From: Ignavibacteriae bacterium HGW-Ignavibacteriae-3
GTDB taxonomy: Bacteria > Bacteroidota > Ignavibacteria > Ignavibacteriales > Melioribacteraceae
Assembly: GCA_002839795.1 (NCBI GenBank)
Contig: PGYS01000011.1
Location: 1-46,303, forward strand
Reading direction: 5' to 3'
DNA length: 46,303 nt
In this document: positions 44,719 to 46,303 of the stretch, in pieces
How positions within the stretch are numbered: position 1 is the stretch's first letter
Layout of the letters: every line of letters begins with the position of its first letter
Notes under the pieces: model-generated
What the model was told of the DNA's origin: nothing
Databases searched by the model: none
What the model saw: the letters and a program-made list of their open reading frames with translations, nothing else
Translations under genes and position numbers: made by a program

Positions 44719-45504
44719 ATGGAAAGAACAACCAGATCTCTCTTTTTACTTTTCATCTTCATCGCAGCATCCCTGTTAAAAGTAAACGCTCAATCGCTCG
44801 ACGCTCTTATGGAGGAGGGAGAAAAATATTACAGACAATTCGACAATGAGAAAACTCTGGAAGCTTTTAAGAAAGCTGAAAAGATAAATGCCAATAATTT
44901 TGAAACGCTCTGGAAATTATCCCGGACCTATGTTGATATTGCAGACCGGATGCCTGCGAGTACGGATGAACAGGAAAAGGCTCAACTTGCAATATATCAG
45001 AAGGCGCTTGAATACGCAGATCAGGCTATAAAGCAAAAGCCAAATCAATCGGTCGGGTATTTACAGCGCGCAATTGCGAACGGTAAAATTGCTTTATTTA
45101 AAGGAGTCTTTTCTGTTGCCGGTGTTGTAAACAGTGTTAAAGCCGATGCGGAGAAAGCAATTTTACTGGATAACGGAGGGAATTTTAATCAGGGAGTAGC
45201 CCACTATGTTTTAGCAAGGACACACGCTAAAATAAGTGAAAAATGGAAACCCGCAAGAATGGTGCTCGGACTCGGCTGGGCAGATAATGAAATAGCTGTT
45301 AAAGAGTACAAGAAAGCCATAGATCTTTATCCCGGCTATGTAATGTTTTACGTCGATTTCGCTCTCTCACTTATCCGGCAGGATGAATATAAAACTGCCA
45401 GAGAGATGCTCAACAAAGCTATCGCGTGCCAGTTTCAGCATCAGGATGATGAAAAAAGATTGGCAGAGGCAAAAAATATTCTGGTTGAAATTAAAGATGA
45501 ATAG
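44719..45504 (+). CDS. Secreted TPR protein
   Basis: The protein has about 261 residues with a signal peptide (LFLLFIFIAASLLKVNAQS). The rest is TPR-like helical repeats: ALMEEGEKYYRQFDNEKTLE, FKKAEKINANNFETLWKLSR, YADQAIKQKPNQSVGYLQRA, and EYKKAIDLYPGYVMFYVDFA. I start at the ATG at 44719 because only this version begins with a signal peptide. Some segments resemble RMD1-type TPR proteins. No partner is evident, though its organisation is similar to that of the TatT protein 5 kb upstream. Confidence 0.82.
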   Translation: MERTTRSLFLLFIFIAASLLKVNAQSLDALMEEGEKYYRQFDNEKTLEAFKKAEKINANNFETLWKLSRTYVDIADRMPASTDEQEKAQLAIYQKALEYADQAIKQKPNQSVGYLQRAIANGKIALFKGVFSVAGVVNSVKADAEKAILLDNGGNFNQGVAHYVLARTHAKISEKWKPARMVLGLGWADNEIAVKEYKKAIDLYPGYVMFYVDFALSLIRQDEYKTAREMLNKAIACQFQHQDDEKRLAEAKNILVEIKDE

Positions 45505-45611
45505 AATTTCTGCAGTTATTATTCCGAATCATCCGCTTCGCGCGGAGGGCAAAGAATCTGCAGATGTAATCTTCACTTCAACTTCGATTATTCAAAATAG
45601 AAAATGCCCAT

Positions 45612-46303
45612 ATGCAATTTAAATCTGAGTTTCTCGAAAAACTTTCGACCGCAAAAAAAATAGTTTTCTTTACCGGAGCAGGAATTTCCGCTGAGAGCGG
45701 TATTTCAACTTTCAGGGGGAAAGACGGCATATGGAATAAGATGAAGCCTGAGGAACTTGCCAGCTTCGACGCATTCATGAGGAATCCCGATCTGGTATGG
45801 GAGTGGTATCAGCATAGAAGAGATATAATACATAAAGCTCAACCTAATGCCGGACATCTCGCAATATCTGAACTTGAACATTATTTTGATGTTTCTGTTG
45901 TAACACAGAATATTGATAATCTTCACAGACGCGCAGGATCAAAAAAAGTATTTGAACTGCACGGCAATATTGAAAGAAATTTTTGCGTGAACTGTCATAC
46001 TTTTTACAATTCTCTTGAAATCGAAATAAAGAACAAAGCACCAAAATGCGGGAAGTGCGGCGGTCTTGTAAGACCGGACGTCGTCTGGTTCGGCGAGATG
46101 CTTCCACAGGACGAATTTACAGATGGAGAAAGAGCCGCAGAATGGAGCGATATTTGTTTTGTAGTGGGAACATCCGCTGTTGTTTACCCGGCTGCTTATA
46201 TTCCAATCAGTGCGAGGAATGCCGGATCTTATATCGTTGAGGTAAATCTGGAACCTACCGAAATGACGAGGTTTGCAGATTATTCTTTGTTCGGAGAGGC
46301 GGG
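45612..46303 (+). CDS. cobB: SIR2-family NAD-dependent protein deacylase (partial, runs off the window)
   Basis: At least 230 residues are visible from ATG at 45612. The NAD-binding motif is FTGAGISAESGISTFRG; then TQNIDNLH, the catalytic His in ELHGNIERNF, and a zinc site CVNC...CGKC. WYQHRRD supplies the Y-x-x-R pair that in CobB/SIRT5 binds succinyl or malonyl lysine, so a desuccinylase activity is likely in addition to deacetylation. The visible part ends close to the expected C-terminus; the stop lies beyond 46303. Confidence 0.93.
   Translation, partial: MQFKSEFLEKLSTAKKIVFFTGAGISAESGISTFRGKDGIWNKMKPEELASFDAFMRNPDLVWEWYQHRRDIIHKAQPNAGHLAISELEHYFDVSVVTQNIDNLHRRAGSKKVFELHGNIERNFCVNCHTFYNSLEIEIKNKAPKCGKCGGLVRPDVVWFGEMLPQDEFTDGERAAEWSDICFVVGTSAVVYPAAYIPISARNAGSYIVEVNLEPTEMTRFADYSLFGEA

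Noticed and set aside
45383-45622. Plus-strand ORF of 79 codons ending near the sirtuin start
   Set aside because: Most of it overlaps the TPR gene in another frame, and the rest has no family features. The 107 bases between the TPR gene and the sirtuin hold no convincing gene.

Overview
This 46.3 kb window looks like chromosome from a low-GC (roughly 40 %) Gram-negative member of the Bacteroidota/Chlorobiota group, most likely an Ignavibacteria-type lineage. The placement is inferred from gene content: a complete classical menaquinone operon, a TonB-dependent receptor with a carboxypeptidase-like plug extension, a DUF4139 protein, a TatT-containing TRAP transporter, NtrC and hybrid two-component proteins, and a UpxY/NusG-like factor. 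There is no rRNA, no recognisable tRNA, no CRISPR array, no insertion sequence and no phage. Coding density is high and no gene-free stretch exceeds 300 bases.

Layout. (1) 91-5558, minus strand: heat-shock genes hrcA-grpE-dnaJ, followed in the same direction by a ComEA-like helix-hairpin-helix protein, a PilM-like protein, rsmD and coaD. (2) 5731-10452, plus strand: purM with a broken reading frame, a TatD nuclease fused to a radical SAM domain, a PBP4-type D-Ala-D-Ala carboxypeptidase and prmA. (3) 10456-10881, minus: a MarR regulator, divergent from (4) 11160-19414, plus: a tightly overlapping men operon, menF-D-H-B-A-C-E, closed by a convergent 4HBT thioesterase that may be the DHNA-CoA hydrolase. 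(5) 19903-22284: a secreted MORN-repeat protein and a saccharopine-dehydrogenase-like oxidoreductase. (6) 22481-30555, plus: the most unusual block. It holds a GT-B-like transferase, an SpsF/NeuA-like cytidylyltransferase, a split transketolase, a class III aminotransferase, a PtmA-like SDR, a KdsC-like phosphatase, a short NeuB-type synthase without the C-terminal SAF domain, and a membrane fatty-acid-hydroxylase-family protein with a frame break at a run of eight T. (7) 30582-39704: a DUF4139 protein, a sensor kinase with its NtrC-type regulator, a TonB receptor, a hybrid kinase and an UpxY-like antiterminator. (8) 39812-43541: a TRAP transporter operon tatT-dctP-dctQ-dctM. (9) 43710-46303: a YhaM-like HD/OB protein, a TPR protein and a class III-like sirtuin cut by the window end.

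How the parts work together. Block 4 makes menaquinone from chorismate; the final methyltransferase (MenG/UbiE) is not in the window. Block 6 reads as a self-contained route to a CMP-activated 3-deoxy-2-ketoacid sugar of nonulosonate type. Its precursor seems to be made by two-carbon ketol transfer and transamination, because the UDP-GlcNAc-derived enzymes of the sialic, legionaminic and pseudaminic routes are not present here. This is the best candidate for an undescribed system. The frame breaks in purM and the hydroxylase-like gene may be assembly errors; the second lies in a homopolymer and could instead be phase-variable.
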